Under the pieces are notes generated by a model. That model did not search any database and was not told the DNA's origin. It was given only the letters and a program-made list of their open reading frames with translations. Both the position numbers and the translations under genes were made by a program. A DNA stretch of 64,000 nucleotides from assembly GCF_032051675.1 (NCBI RefSeq), contig NZ_CP116968.1, positions 2,232,001 to 2,296,000 of the forward strand, written 5' to 3'. This document shows positions 1 to 8,650 of this stretch, one piece after another (position 1 is the first letter of the stretch; each line of letters begins with the position of its first letter). This DNA comes from Candidatus Nitrospira neomarina (GTDB taxonomy: Bacteria > Nitrospirota > Nitrospiria > Nitrospirales > UBA8639).

Positions 1-771
1 TGGAACATAGCCGGCAAAATGCACACTTTCCTTTAGTCCCAGAGTCTCAATCGCATTCAGGTCATTCTGGTACTTCCAGCGCATCCCTCCTGCTACGACG
101 AGGTGAATGTTCATATCTTTTCTCACCGTAGAAAACGCTTCCAATAACCGGCCAAAATTCTTACCAGGGTAAATATGCCCGGCGAACAGAATAAATCGCC
201 GTGGAAGATTATATTTTGCTCTAACAACCTCCAACTGTTCTGGATCACTGATGGATCGGAATATGGGGTCAGTGGCGAGATAGGCCACTTTTACTTTAAC
301 TGGATCAATACCCAGGTACGAAATGATATCCTCTTTTGCTCGCTTGGATACCGCAATGATCAGTGAGGCCCGCTTTAAGTACTGCGGGTAAACTGTTTTA
401 AAGAACCAGAGATCCGCAGACTGATGAAATTCGGGATAAACAAACCGCTCCGTCCCATGAAGCACCATGGCCGTTTTACATCTTGCCAGGAACGGGATGG
501 CGAATTTCGTGTGAAAGATCAAGTCCAATCCTTCCCGGTGGGCATACCTCGGCACCGCCCATTGATCCCACATCCACTTGCCTTTGGCAGGTAGGTACAC
601 TTCACGAACGCGATCCGTGCCCTTAAGCGAGCCGAGATGCGCCTTGTGAGAATACAGAATGTGATACTCGTTTCGTGCATCTAGATCCAACATCGAAGGA
701 ATGACGCTTCGGGTATACACCCCGATACCCCCGTTTTCCCCCCAGGTTCTGGCACATATACCTATCCTCAC
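1..771 (-). CDS. GT4-type glycosyltransferase, C-terminus cut by window edge
   Basis: Translation from a GTG at 771 gives 257 residues and runs off the left edge. The N-terminus reads VRIGICARTWGENGGIGVYTR, a typical GT-B donor/acceptor start with a glycine-rich loop. Further in are the linker motif FAGHIYPGKNFGRLLEAF and VVAGG, as in family GT4 retaining glycosyltransferases. It presumably adds a sugar from a nucleotide donor to the EPS repeat unit on the cytoplasmic face. Its GTG overlaps the stop codon of the acyl carrier protein gene (GTGA), so it is probably translationally coupled as the last visible gene of the operon. Donor and acceptor cannot be told from sequence. The C-terminal nucleotide-sugar binding half is largely outside the window. 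Confidence 0.85.
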   Translation of the reverse strand, partial: MRIGICARTWGENGGIGVYTRSVIPSMLDLDARNEYHILYSHKAHLGSLKGTDRVREVYLPAKGKWMWDQWAVPRYAHREGLDLIFHTKFAIPFLARCKTAMVLHGTERFVYPEFHQSADLWFFKTVYPQYLKRASLIIAVSKRAKEDIISYLGIDPVKVKVAYLATDPIFRSISDPEQLEVVRAKYNLPRRFILFAGHIYPGKNFGRLLEAFSTVRKDMNIHLVVAGGMRWKYQNDLNAIETLGLKESVHFAGYVP

Positions 772-1028
772 GCGGAGGCCTCGTCCGGTAACGTCACTCC
801 GTGCTTGATGAGCAGCGCCTCAATTTGTCTGGATGACGACAGGTCTGCGGCTTGTTCATCTTCAAGGGTCACACCTAATATTTCTTCAAGCTCCATGATC
901 AGGCGCAGATGATTAATGGAATCCCATTCGGAGAATTCCCGACGTTGCAGATCGTCAATATCCGTGGGGATATCCACCTGTAGGACGACTGACAGAAACT
1001 CGATCACCCTCGCATGTGTGTTTGACAT
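768..1028 (-). CDS. Acyl carrier protein of the XrtA-associated EPS locus
   Basis: An 86-residue acidic protein beginning MSNTHARVIEF. It carries the phosphopantetheine attachment motif EWDSINHLRLIMELE with Ser in the DSI triplet, followed by a typical acidic helix. The start at 1028 is chosen because AAGGA lies 8 bases upstream; an upstream ATG at 1049 (overlapping the ligase stop, TAATG) is possible but has a poorer ribosome site. The gene follows the AMP-forming ligase directly, an arrangement known from exosortase A-associated loci, where the ligase is thought to load an acyl or amino acid group onto the carrier. The acyl group and its target are unknown. Confidence 0.88.
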   Translation of the reverse strand: MSNTHARVIEFLSVVLQVDIPTDIDDLQRREFSEWDSINHLRLIMELEEILGVTLEDEQAADLSSSRQIEALLIKHGVTLPDEASA

Positions 1029-1048
1029 TATGTCAGTCCTTTTTTTCA

Positions 1049-2599
1049 TTATTTTTTGTGAAACGCTGCGTGGGATTCCACCTTGAGCTCGCGATGAAGC
1101 ATCTTGCCGAGGCTGTTTTTTGGCAACGCGTCGACGGCCTCGACATAAAATGGGACCTTGTGGCTCGGAAGATATCGGGTACAATGCCGGGTCACGGCCT
1201 TAAGATCCGCAGACGCCCGATCCCGAAAGACCACAAAGGCCTTGGCGACCTGGCCGAGGACACGATGCGGCACACCAAGTACGGCTACCTCGGCGACTTC
1301 TGTAAGTTCCCGTATGCAGTATTCAACCTCCACCGGTGCATATTTCCTCCCGCCACAGTTAATGACGTCGGCTTTGCGACCGTGAAAGTAAAAAAGGCCG
1401 TGGGAATCTTTGTGGCCCATGTCTCCGGTTCTCATCCAGCCTCCTGGAGCAAATAACGCTTCTGATTCATTGGGGAGGTTATGGTAGCCATGACACACGT
1501 GCGGACCGCGCACAAAAAACTCGCCCTCAATCCCGTCATCGACAACGCATCCGGCATCGTCGACAACGAACATTTCAACACCGGGTATCGGAACGCCAAT
1601 GGAATCTGGATGCTCCCGAGCCATGGCGTCGGTTAGGATCGTGCAGGTGGAGGCCTCCGTCAGGCCATAGGAATTGACCAAATCCACCTCCGGGAAACGC
1701 GCTTTGATATCCCAATGGGTTTTGGGGTCGATCACAGCGCTGGAATTCATCAACAACCGCAAAGATGGCAGGTGATCGGCATTAAACTCCGGATAGACCA
1801 TCAGCATTTTAAACGTAGCAGGAACCGCACGAAAGCAGGTCACAGCCTGCCCACGAATTCTCGCCAAGAGGTCCGCAGCATCAAATCGCTCCACCAACAC
1901 AATTCTGCCGCCCACCTCAACCATAGGTAGCATTTGGCTGACGAGGGCGCTTGAATGACTGAGTGGCATAACAATCGCAATAACATCGTCGTGCCGATAA
2001 CCGAATGCTCGTCGTGCATTTCTGGACGCGGCTCTGGCATTGGCATGCGAGCGCATGGCACCTTTCGGATTGCCTACCGTTCCTGAGGTATACATGAGTT
2101 CCGCGATATCATCAGAAGCGGGAGACAATTCTACTGTCCCCGTAATGTCAGAAACGGCTGGACCTTGCACCCAGGCATGAAAACTTTCGACATTGGCCCC
2201 TACATCCCCAATAGCTATGACACGTTCTAATGCAGGGAGAACATTCCACACGTTCGCAAATTTTTCCCAAAGCGCCTGGTGGACGATAGCAAACCGTGCA
2301 CCGGAATCCTCAAGGAGAAATCGGATTTCCTCAGGTTTAAGACGTTCATCGATAGGATGAACGATTCCGCCAATTGTGGTCACCGCAAAATAGGTGAGCA
2401 CGAACTCAACGCCATTTGGCGCCAATAGTCCCACGACTTCTCCGGGTCGGACTTTCCATTGCCGAATCAACTGGCAGGATAGGCGACGTATACGCCTGGC
2501 GAGTTCAGCATACGTCAGTTGCTCCCTCTCCGTGATGAGCCCGATCTTTTCAGGCCACAGACGTTCCGCCTCAGACCAAACCATGGGAAGTGTGTTCAT
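1049..2599 (-). CDS. AMP-forming acyl-CoA/acyl-ACP ligase, exosortase A-associated type
   Basis: 516 residues, full length for the ANL superfamily of adenylating enzymes. Visible motifs in order: the P-loop-like YTSGTVGNPKGAMRSH near residue 170, YGLTEAS near 310, GWMRTGD near 390, and the C-terminal PKNSLGKMLHREL with the catalytic lysine. It would activate a carboxylate as an acyl-adenylate and transfer it to the carrier protein encoded immediately downstream. The start overlaps the acyltransferase stop by 4 bases (ATGA). Location among EPS genes beside an acyl carrier protein suggests the exosortase A-associated ligase family rather than a degradative fatty-acid ligase. The substrate is not predictable. 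Confidence 0.88.
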   Translation of the reverse strand: MNTLPMVWSEAERLWPEKIGLITEREQLTYAELARRIRRLSCQLIRQWKVRPGEVVGLLAPNGVEFVLTYFAVTTIGGIVHPIDERLKPEEIRFLLEDSGARFAIVHQALWEKFANVWNVLPALERVIAIGDVGANVESFHAWVQGPAVSDITGTVELSPASDDIAELMYTSGTVGNPKGAMRSHANARAASRNARRAFGYRHDDVIAIVMPLSHSSALVSQMLPMVEVGGRIVLVERFDAADLLARIRGQAVTCFRAVPATFKMLMVYPEFNADHLPSLRLLMNSSAVIDPKTHWDIKARFPEVDLVNSYGLTEASTCTILTDAMAREHPDSIGVPIPGVEMFVVDDAGCVVDDGIEGEFFVRGPHVCHGYHNLPNESEALFAPGGWMRTGDMGHKDSHGLFYFHGRKADVINCGGRKYAPVEVEYCIRELTEVAEVAVLGVPHRVLGQVAKAFVVFRDRASADLKAVTRHCTRYLPSHKVPFYVEAVDALPKNSLGKMLHRELKVESHAAFHKK

Positions 2600-3336
2600 C
2601 CTTCTTTAACCTGCTTGCGTTTTTCGACCACACGAGCGGGGTTACCCAATACCACGGTCCAAGGCAGCACATCTTTAGATACGACGGCGCCCGCACCGAC
2701 AATGCTGTTTTGGCCAATGGTCACTCCATCAAGGATCTTCGCACCGATTCCAATCCAGGCCCCGTCCTCCACCACAATCCCCTTCGACACCCGAGTCTGA
2801 TGAATCACAGGCGTATCGGGATCGTCATAGGCGTGGCCGCCACCGAGCATGTACGTGCCTGCTCCGATCGCGACATTGGAACCAATTGTCAGATGACTGC
2901 GGGAGACCAAAAAACAGAAGGGCCCAATGGAGACGAAATTGCCGATCGATATCGCAGAGTCATTACAACTGAGGATACTGTTCCGCCCCAATAGGATCTG
3001 ATCACCCAGAACGATGGACGAGCTTGGTCCTTTTGCATCGAGTACGACAGAGTCATCAATCATCACTCCCCGCCCCAACCGGATTCGCCCAGGACAACGC
3101 AGCACGCCTCCCGATCCGAAAACCGTTCCTCGACCGACGGCGCCCAGAAGGCCGGGATAGCACTTACCCCGCATAAAATAACCGATGGCACCCGGCAATC
3201 GACCAAGCAAACCCGTGTAAAGCTCGTATTTGGCCAGGGCAACAACGGATGCCTTGCCAACAAAGATATTAAGATATCGCCGATACGGGGAAAGCGTGGC
3301 GTCCCCAAGCGATTCAACTAAAGGTCGCTCATTCAT
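2596..3336 (-). CDS. Left-handed beta-helix (hexapeptide) O-acetyltransferase
   Basis: 246 residues from an ATG at 3336 that has AAGGAG 7 bases upstream; a longer start at 3357 lacks such a site. The C-terminal two thirds show imperfect hexapeptide repeats such as IGSNVAIGAGTYM and IGIGAKILDGVTIGQNSI, the signature of trimeric left-handed beta-helix acyltransferases, ending with VVLGNPARVV as in the CatB/WcaF/maltose acetyltransferase group. The likely role is acetyl transfer from acetyl-CoA to an EPS sugar. The stop overlaps the start of the ligase gene (ATGA). The N-terminal 80 residues are less conserved and may hold an extra membrane-proximal segment. Confidence 0.87.
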   Translation of the reverse strand: MNERPLVESLGDATLSPYRRYLNIFVGKASVVALAKYELYTGLLGRLPGAIGYFMRGKCYPGLLGAVGRGTVFGSGGVLRCPGRIRLGRGVMIDDSVVLDAKGPSSSIVLGDQILLGRNSILSCNDSAISIGNFVSIGPFCFLVSRSHLTIGSNVAIGAGTYMLGGGHAYDDPDTPVIHQTRVSKGIVVEDGAWIGIGAKILDGVTIGQNSIVGAGAVVSKDVLPWTVVLGNPARVVEKRKQVKEG

Positions 3337-3570
3337 GCCGGTGCTCCTTGCCAACATACAACATAGGTATTCAATCCCTAGATTTCAGCACTTCCCTGGG
3401 TGCATCAAGAATCCCGTCATCATTGGCATAACCTCGCCCGCCATCCCGTTGTTTGAAGAAATGGTTATCATGGCGCTACCTGATACTTCAAAAAAGAGAT
3501 GATGCTGGGCGTTCTCCCATTTTTCCTATTCGACCCTTCCTCGTACAAACTCCAAAAACGTTTTCCATGA

Positions 3571-4557
3571 CTAGAGATACCCATGTTCTTCATACCAGCG
3601 AATAGTTCTTTTCAGCCCCTCATCCAAGGAAACCCGTGGAGCGTAACCAAGAATACGTTTCACCTTTTCAATTGAGAAGGCCCGATTATTCTTGAAAAAA
3701 CTCACGCGTCGTTTGTGCAGAGGAGGTTCAATGCCCAAGGGCGTACACAGGGACTCACACAAGCCGGCAAGCCATTCCACCGGTCTCAACGGAAGATGTA
3801 AACGTGGGGGTGGAACCTGAAGCTGCGCAGAAATCCGATCTACGAGGTCATGTAACGGAAGGTATCCATCTCCTCCGATGATGAAGGCTTCTCCCACAGC
3901 CTTTTCATGTGTCGCGCAGAGAAGGAACCCTTCAATGACATCGTCAATATAGGCCGGATGAAATAAGACATTGCCTTTGCCTATATAGATAAACTGTCGC
4001 TTTTTGATGGTACGAAACAATTTCAGCATGCGCAGATCTTCAGGTCCGTACAGCGAAATTGGCCGGACAACACTAATGGGCAACCCTGTTTCCTGATGAA
4101 ATTGCCAGACATATTGTTCCGCCTTGAGCTTAGTTTCCTGATATAAATCGGTGGGGTTGAATGGCGTTCCCTCATGAGCGGGAATCGCCTGGACATCGCC
4201 ATGAACACCAATCGTACTGCAATGAACCACGCGGGCAACCCCAAACTTCCTTGCGGCATTGAGGACATTTTTTGTCCCTTCTACATTCACGGCATACGCG
4301 TCGGCCTTATCCGATCCCCCTTTACGAAAGTTGGAGACCAAATGAAAGACTTTCTCCACTCCTTGAACGGCCTGCTCCACATCCGGGAGATTGCGGATGT
4401 CTCCCCATATGACTTCACTCCCATTGTCACGGGCGGCTTCACCCTGCTTGCTTCCCCGATGGCCAAATACGCGAACTTCTTCACCCTCAGCAAGCAAGCG
4501 CCTCACCAGGTGGCTACCCAGAAATCCCTTTCCGCCGGTGACCAAGACTCGTCCCAT
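3571..4557 (-). CDS. NAD-dependent epimerase/dehydratase (extended SDR)
   Basis: 328 residues with the nucleotide-binding motif VTGGKGFLGSHLVRRL at the N-terminus and the catalytic YxxxK as YQETK near residue 145, preceded by a Ser-containing strand (HCSTIGVHG). This is the extended short-chain dehydrogenase fold that acts on nucleotide sugars, close to the hopanoid-associated HpnA-like and UDP-glucose 4-epimerase-like proteins. Its start overlaps the stop of the methyltransferase gene (TAATG). It probably makes or modifies a sugar donor for the EPS. The exact reaction (epimerase, reductase or dehydratase) cannot be told. A gap of 234 bases separates it from the acyltransferase gene downstream. 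Confidence 0.87.
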   Translation of the reverse strand: MGRVLVTGGKGFLGSHLVRRLLAEGEEVRVFGHRGSKQGEAARDNGSEVIWGDIRNLPDVEQAVQGVEKVFHLVSNFRKGGSDKADAYAVNVEGTKNVLNAARKFGVARVVHCSTIGVHGDVQAIPAHEGTPFNPTDLYQETKLKAEQYVWQFHQETGLPISVVRPISLYGPEDLRMLKLFRTIKKRQFIYIGKGNVLFHPAYIDDVIEGFLLCATHEKAVGEAFIIGGDGYLPLHDLVDRISAQLQVPPPRLHLPLRPVEWLAGLCESLCTPLGIEPPLHKRRVSFFKNNRAFSIEKVKRILGYAPRVSLDEGLKRTIRWYEEHGYL

Positions 4558-5357
4558 TATGCGTGTGTATCCTTCTTGTTTTGAGCCACCACTAACAGCA
4601 TGTATCCACTCGTAAAAAACAACAAATGATCCAGCTTCGAGATTATCCAGATAAATGGATAGAGCAAGGAATACATGGCGAACATTTTTTGATAGCGTTG
4701 TAGATCATTCCCGGTTACCACAAGACCTTTGGCAGAATTCCGCTTTCCACTTTTTAATAGATCAAACGCGAAGGTAATCAGCGTATCAATACATTCTGAA
4801 AAGAATTTGGAATAGGTTTTTTCCGATAGCACGGTAAATTGGGTTCCCAACATTCGGGTAATATCACCGCGTGTATAACCGGGGCGGAGGTGCCCATGCT
4901 TCGCATCCGTCTGGCCGATTGCCAATCGAATTTTCCTGAGCAAGCTCGTTTTGATATGTGGCACATTCAAAATTACTTGTCCTCCAGGTTTAACTATTCG
5001 ATGCAACTCCCGGATAAACGCCTCATCATTGGGAATATGCTCTAGGAAATCGATCACAGCCACACGGTCGAATTCATCGTCGGCAAACGGTGTACCTCGA
5101 TCATCAATCTGAAACACCCGTTCATGAATCAAGCTCTGAATCGCGTCCACAGTCGTTTGGTCAAGATCCGCACTTTTCCAATGTCCGCCCCGTTGGCGGA
5201 GCAAGTAGCTGAGCACTCCATTATCTGCCCCGATATCCAGACACTGTAACTGTGTCGTTTCGCCCAAGGCCTCAGTGATTTCTTTATATTTCCGTTGTTT
5301 TAAGACGGATTTATTGAAAAGTCGAATGGGCCACAGGGGCTTCTCTAATTCCGCCAT
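4557..5357 (-). CDS. Class I SAM-dependent methyltransferase
   Basis: 266 residues. SAM-binding motif I is LDIGADNGVLSYLL near residue 40, with an acidic residue after motif II (SADLD). Motifs IV-VI are VIDFLEHIPNDEAF and LHRIVKPGGQVILNVPH, as in Methyltransf_11/25 enzymes. A hydrophobic stretch near the C-terminus (LYPFIWIISKLDHLLFFTSGY) may attach it to the membrane. The start lies 13 bases inside the preceding oxidoreductase gene and its end overlaps the epimerase gene, so three genes are tightly coupled. It likely methylates an EPS sugar or a lipid-linked intermediate. Substrate unknown. Confidence 0.85.
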   Translation of the reverse strand: MAELEKPLWPIRLFNKSVLKQRKYKEITEALGETTQLQCLDIGADNGVLSYLLRQRGGHWKSADLDQTTVDAIQSLIHERVFQIDDRGTPFADDEFDRVAVIDFLEHIPNDEAFIRELHRIVKPGGQVILNVPHIKTSLLRKIRLAIGQTDAKHGHLRPGYTRGDITRMLGTQFTVLSEKTYSKFFSECIDTLITFAFDLLKSGKRNSAKGLVVTGNDLQRYQKMFAMYSLLYPFIWIISKLDHLLFFTSGYMLLVVAQNKKDTHA

Positions 5358-7033
5358 GTTGCCCTTGGGTACATCCCTCGAACCATTGCCATTTCTTGTT
5401 GGGTTTGGGTCTTATTCCATCCTAACCCTTTCGAGAGGATATCCGCGCAGACCTCCAGGGGCTTATCGCCGGGATATCCAGCCGTCCCTACCTCTGTTCG
5501 GCGAAAAACCACGTCACTTAATCGCTGAGGCATTTCTTCCCGCAAGGCATACTGCACTTCCGCTTGTAAAATCCTGATAGATTCTGACTCAGAATGGGGC
5601 TCCCTACCACCGGTATCAGGACAATATTTTAGGACATCTCCATAGGAAGAACCATAATTGTAAACCAACCGTTGCACAGCCTTCGCACTCAATCCCTGGC
5701 GAGGGCTTTTCATTTCCTGACTCAAAAATTCCTGAAATTTAGAGATGGCCCCCCCGCGAATAGGGGTATGAGACGTTTGAGATTGTGGTGGAGTCTTGCC
5801 CAAAACCTGAAACACTTGATCAACCACTCGTTCTCCCACCCGTCGAGCCGTTGTAAACTTGACGCCTACAAGCGATATAACATTTCTGGCTCCAACGTCT
5901 CCCCTGGTCCGGATGGAAGCTTCGCTTTCAAGCTGAATATCTCCACCACGCGACTCGACACTCGCCCCCGGGAGCAGGCCGCCATTGACAAATTTCACAT
6001 CGTTCATTTGAAGAGCAGCTTGGGGATAGACCTGATTGATTTCCTGTAAAAATTCATGCATATCTTCTTCGGAAATGCTAAATTCGTCCGGCTTTCCTTC
6101 ATAAGAGCGATATGCGGTCCCAATGAGGGAACACCCACGCCAGGGCACCATAAACAACAGTCGTTTTCCTTTATTCAGCAAAGCCCGGTCATCGGAATAT
6201 TTCCCCCTGGCCGCCAACCCCACGGCATAGGATGAGAACAACGGACGCGTGAGAATATTAAAGGCTTTGACCCACGGGATCCGATGGTTGCTGGGACGAT
6301 CAGACAACATATCTTCCGTCTGATCCAACCACGGGCCGCAGGCATTGACCACCACTTTCGCTTCAACCTGCAAGCGCTCACCCGATAGCATATCCTCAGC
6401 TTCAATCCCCCGAACATTGTCCTTCCCTTTGAGATAACCAACCACTTTGACATAGTTGGCCAGCTCCGCCCCCATCGCCACAGCCGAGTGAAGAAATGAC
6501 AGCAGTAACCGTTCAGAGTTGTAGACCATGCCATCATAAAACACCCCGCCACCCGTCAGATTTTGTGCCTGAATATTCGGTAGCAATTCCAAAACCTGAC
6601 TTCGTGGAAGAATTCGTCCTCTTGGAATATGCTTTTGGGGATCCTCCAATCGATTTCGATCAAACCCGACAAGATCATTAATCCCTAAGGCACACGCGAA
6701 GACCTCCTTTCCTCGCAGACCATGTCCATACGTGGGGATAAGGACTGGAAGGGGATGGACCAAATGCGGGGCAATCCGCATCAGCGCCTTTTGTTCATGT
6801 AACGATTCCCGCATTCGCGACAAATCCCCATGTTGTAGGTAGCGAAATCCTCCATGAATAATTTTCAAGCTGTTCGCCGAAGTCCCTGAACCGATATCAC
6901 CTTTTTCAAGCAGAACAACCGACAATCCACGGAGGCTCGCATCCCACGCCACACAGGCACCGTAAATTCCTCCTCCCACCACCGCCACATCATAACGGGA
7001 ATTGGCTAAACGGGTTAAGTTTCTGGTCATCAT
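5345..7033 (-). CDS. FAD-dependent glycerol-3-phosphate dehydrogenase-like oxidoreductase
   Basis: 562 residues. The N-terminal dinucleotide motif VAVVGGGIYGACVAWDAS, then LLEKGDIGSGTSANS and KIIHGGFRYLQ, match the GlpD/DAO family that oxidises glycerol 3-phosphate to dihydroxyacetone phosphate with FAD. The middle contains VNACGPWLD, and the C-terminal part has the extra helical domain seen in GlpD (YNYGSSYGDVLKYC). Here it lies in an EPS operon between a glycosyltransferase and a methyltransferase. It may therefore supply or remove glycerol phosphate for polymer or lipid modification, or act on another substrate. Tandem ATGs at 7033 and 7030 make the exact start ambiguous. Glycerol uptake genes are not nearby. 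Confidence 0.84.
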   Translation of the reverse strand: MMTRNLTRLANSRYDVAVVGGGIYGACVAWDASLRGLSVVLLEKGDIGSGTSANSLKIIHGGFRYLQHGDLSRMRESLHEQKALMRIAPHLVHPLPVLIPTYGHGLRGKEVFACALGINDLVGFDRNRLEDPQKHIPRGRILPRSQVLELLPNIQAQNLTGGGVFYDGMVYNSERLLLSFLHSAVAMGAELANYVKVVGYLKGKDNVRGIEAEDMLSGERLQVEAKVVVNACGPWLDQTEDMLSDRPSNHRIPWVKAFNILTRPLFSSYAVGLAARGKYSDDRALLNKGKRLLFMVPWRGCSLIGTAYRSYEGKPDEFSISEEDMHEFLQEINQVYPQAALQMNDVKFVNGGLLPGASVESRGGDIQLESEASIRTRGDVGARNVISLVGVKFTTARRVGERVVDQVFQVLGKTPPQSQTSHTPIRGGAISKFQEFLSQEMKSPRQGLSAKAVQRLVYNYGSSYGDVLKYCPDTGGREPHSESESIRILQAEVQYALREEMPQRLSDVVFRRTEVGTAGYPGDKPLEVCADILSKGLGWNKTQTQQEMAMVRGMYPRATWRN

Positions 7034-7061
7034 AACGCCTTAGAATAAGAGATTAGCCCGT

Positions 7062-8240
7062 TTAAGAGGACCCTGAAGGCTGTTGTATGGTCTCACGGAG
7101 ATGATCATACGCCGCATTCAATTTCATTCTAAATGCCGGAAAGCTGTATTTTTCCTCGACCAGTTTTTGGGCTGCCAGGCCCAAAGTACTTCGCAGGTCT
7201 CGGTCATTAATAAGCTGAAGCATCCCTTCGGCAAAAGGTTCTGGTTTTGGGTCGGCCAACATGGCTACTTGACTATTAATTACCTGCGTATGGGTTAACA
7301 AATTCGTGGCCAAGATCGCCTTCCCACTGGCGAGATAGGAATACAATTTCATCGGAGTATTGTTCCCTTTGATCCTTGGTGATACCAAAATATCCGCCTG
7401 GGATAGGTAAGAAGCCAATTGGTCAAGGGGCCGCGGTCCCAGGAAATGAACGTTTTGTTCAATACCTAATTTGGCTACCTTGTTTTGATAGAAACTTCTA
7501 TCGTCATTTTCCCCGCCAACCACGAAAAGGCTGATCTGTGAAACCTCTCGCAAAGCTAAGGCAAAGCTATCCAGTAACAAATCGATTCCTTGATAGGCTT
7601 CGAAATTTCCAACATATAAAATTCGTATGCCCGGAGCCTTGAGATCCTCCTTCGCCATTAAGAAGGAATCTGTCGGTTCCCCCAGAAGGGGAACGTCTTC
7701 AAGCAGCATAATTTTGGCCGGGTAATACGGTTTAATGCGCGTCACTAAGGCTTCACACACAGGCATCACAACAGCAGCAGCCTGCACCACCCTGCGTTCA
7801 CAAATCATGAACGCCTTGGATAGACAAGTCAGGGGAGGATATTTCTCAATCATTTGTTGCGCCAACGAGGAGTCCATGTCATAGAGATAGGGAATGCGTG
7901 CTATCCACTTCACGACAAGCGCCAGAAAGGCCGATTCTTCAACGGCATGGATCAGGTGGTACCGTTTCTTACAAAGCAGAACGATCATCTTGGCACACAA
8001 AAGGCCATCGCACACTAACTTCTTCCATGAAAACCCCGGCCTAATATTACGGAGAAAAGGCCACGCGGGTATTCGGTAAATACGGACATGCGGATAGTCA
8101 ACATCCTTTCCTTCGTGGAACGTGAGGACATCAATGGTATCCCCACGTTCTGATAACACCTTGAGGACAAGATTGACTGCAATGGGAGTCCCTCTATCTT
8201 GATAAAAGGGATGGGGAGCCAGCAGCAAAATATTCATCAT
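7062..8240 (-). CDS. GT4-family glycosyltransferase
   Basis: 392 residues with the GT-B layout: N-terminal NILLLAPHPFYQDRGTPIAVN, middle ILYVGNFEAYQGIDLLLDSF, and C-terminal donor-site motif SPRIKGNNTPMKLYSYLASG. In the last, the usual catalytic EXXXXXXXE region is represented by PMKLYSYLASGKAILA, so the first Glu of the motif is not obvious; several GT4 EPS enzymes share this divergence. It stands 28 bases upstream of the oxidoreductase gene and is probably the first gene of the 8240-to-1 transcription unit, since 410 bases without a gene precede it. Sugar specificity is not predictable. Confidence 0.85.
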   Translation of the reverse strand: MMNILLLAPHPFYQDRGTPIAVNLVLKVLSERGDTIDVLTFHEGKDVDYPHVRIYRIPAWPFLRNIRPGFSWKKLVCDGLLCAKMIVLLCKKRYHLIHAVEESAFLALVVKWIARIPYLYDMDSSLAQQMIEKYPPLTCLSKAFMICERRVVQAAAVVMPVCEALVTRIKPYYPAKIMLLEDVPLLGEPTDSFLMAKEDLKAPGIRILYVGNFEAYQGIDLLLDSFALALREVSQISLFVVGGENDDRSFYQNKVAKLGIEQNVHFLGPRPLDQLASYLSQADILVSPRIKGNNTPMKLYSYLASGKAILATNLLTHTQVINSQVAMLADPKPEPFAEGMLQLINDRDLRSTLGLAAQKLVEEKYSFPAFRMKLNAAYDHLRETIQQPSGSS

Positions 8241-8650
8241 CGGGATCTCAATAAAGATTTCCGCAGCAAAATGACGGAGTATTTAGAGGAAAGCTGATTT
8301 CTCAAATCCCCCTATCCCTCATTTACAAAAAGGGAGCCGAAACGGTCATTACATACCAAGTTACGGGGTATAGGAAGTTTAAAAATATACATAGGCTTCT
8401 TAGAAAAAGCTTTCACGAGAATTCCAGTTCATCGCAGTGAAGATTTGTGATCCGCGGGACGACCAAAACCGACGATTTGTGAAGAATTAAGTCATTGTAA
8501 ATCAGTTTTTCTTGTCGAACAGTATGGAGAATCTTGATGATATGTAAGATTGTTGTCGATATTAGGCGTCTGTAGAGTCCCCGCATTAATGAAAATGCAT
8601 TCATCCCTATCCTTGAGTATTTACCGACCGACCCACCTACCGACCCATCC
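8241..8650. other. Intergenic region, no gene recognised
   Basis: 410 bases between two minus-strand genes, presumably holding the promoter of the glycosyltransferase operon. Short open frames here have no recognisable family. Next to the stop codon of the beta-barrel gene lies a short GACC-rich direct repeat (around 8629-8650, ACCGACCGACCCACCTACCG). No clear terminator with a T-run was found. Confidence 0.6.

Noticed and set aside
1016-1456. 146-codon plus-strand frame
   Set aside because: It is antisense to the ligase and carrier protein genes, both of which have clear catalytic motifs.
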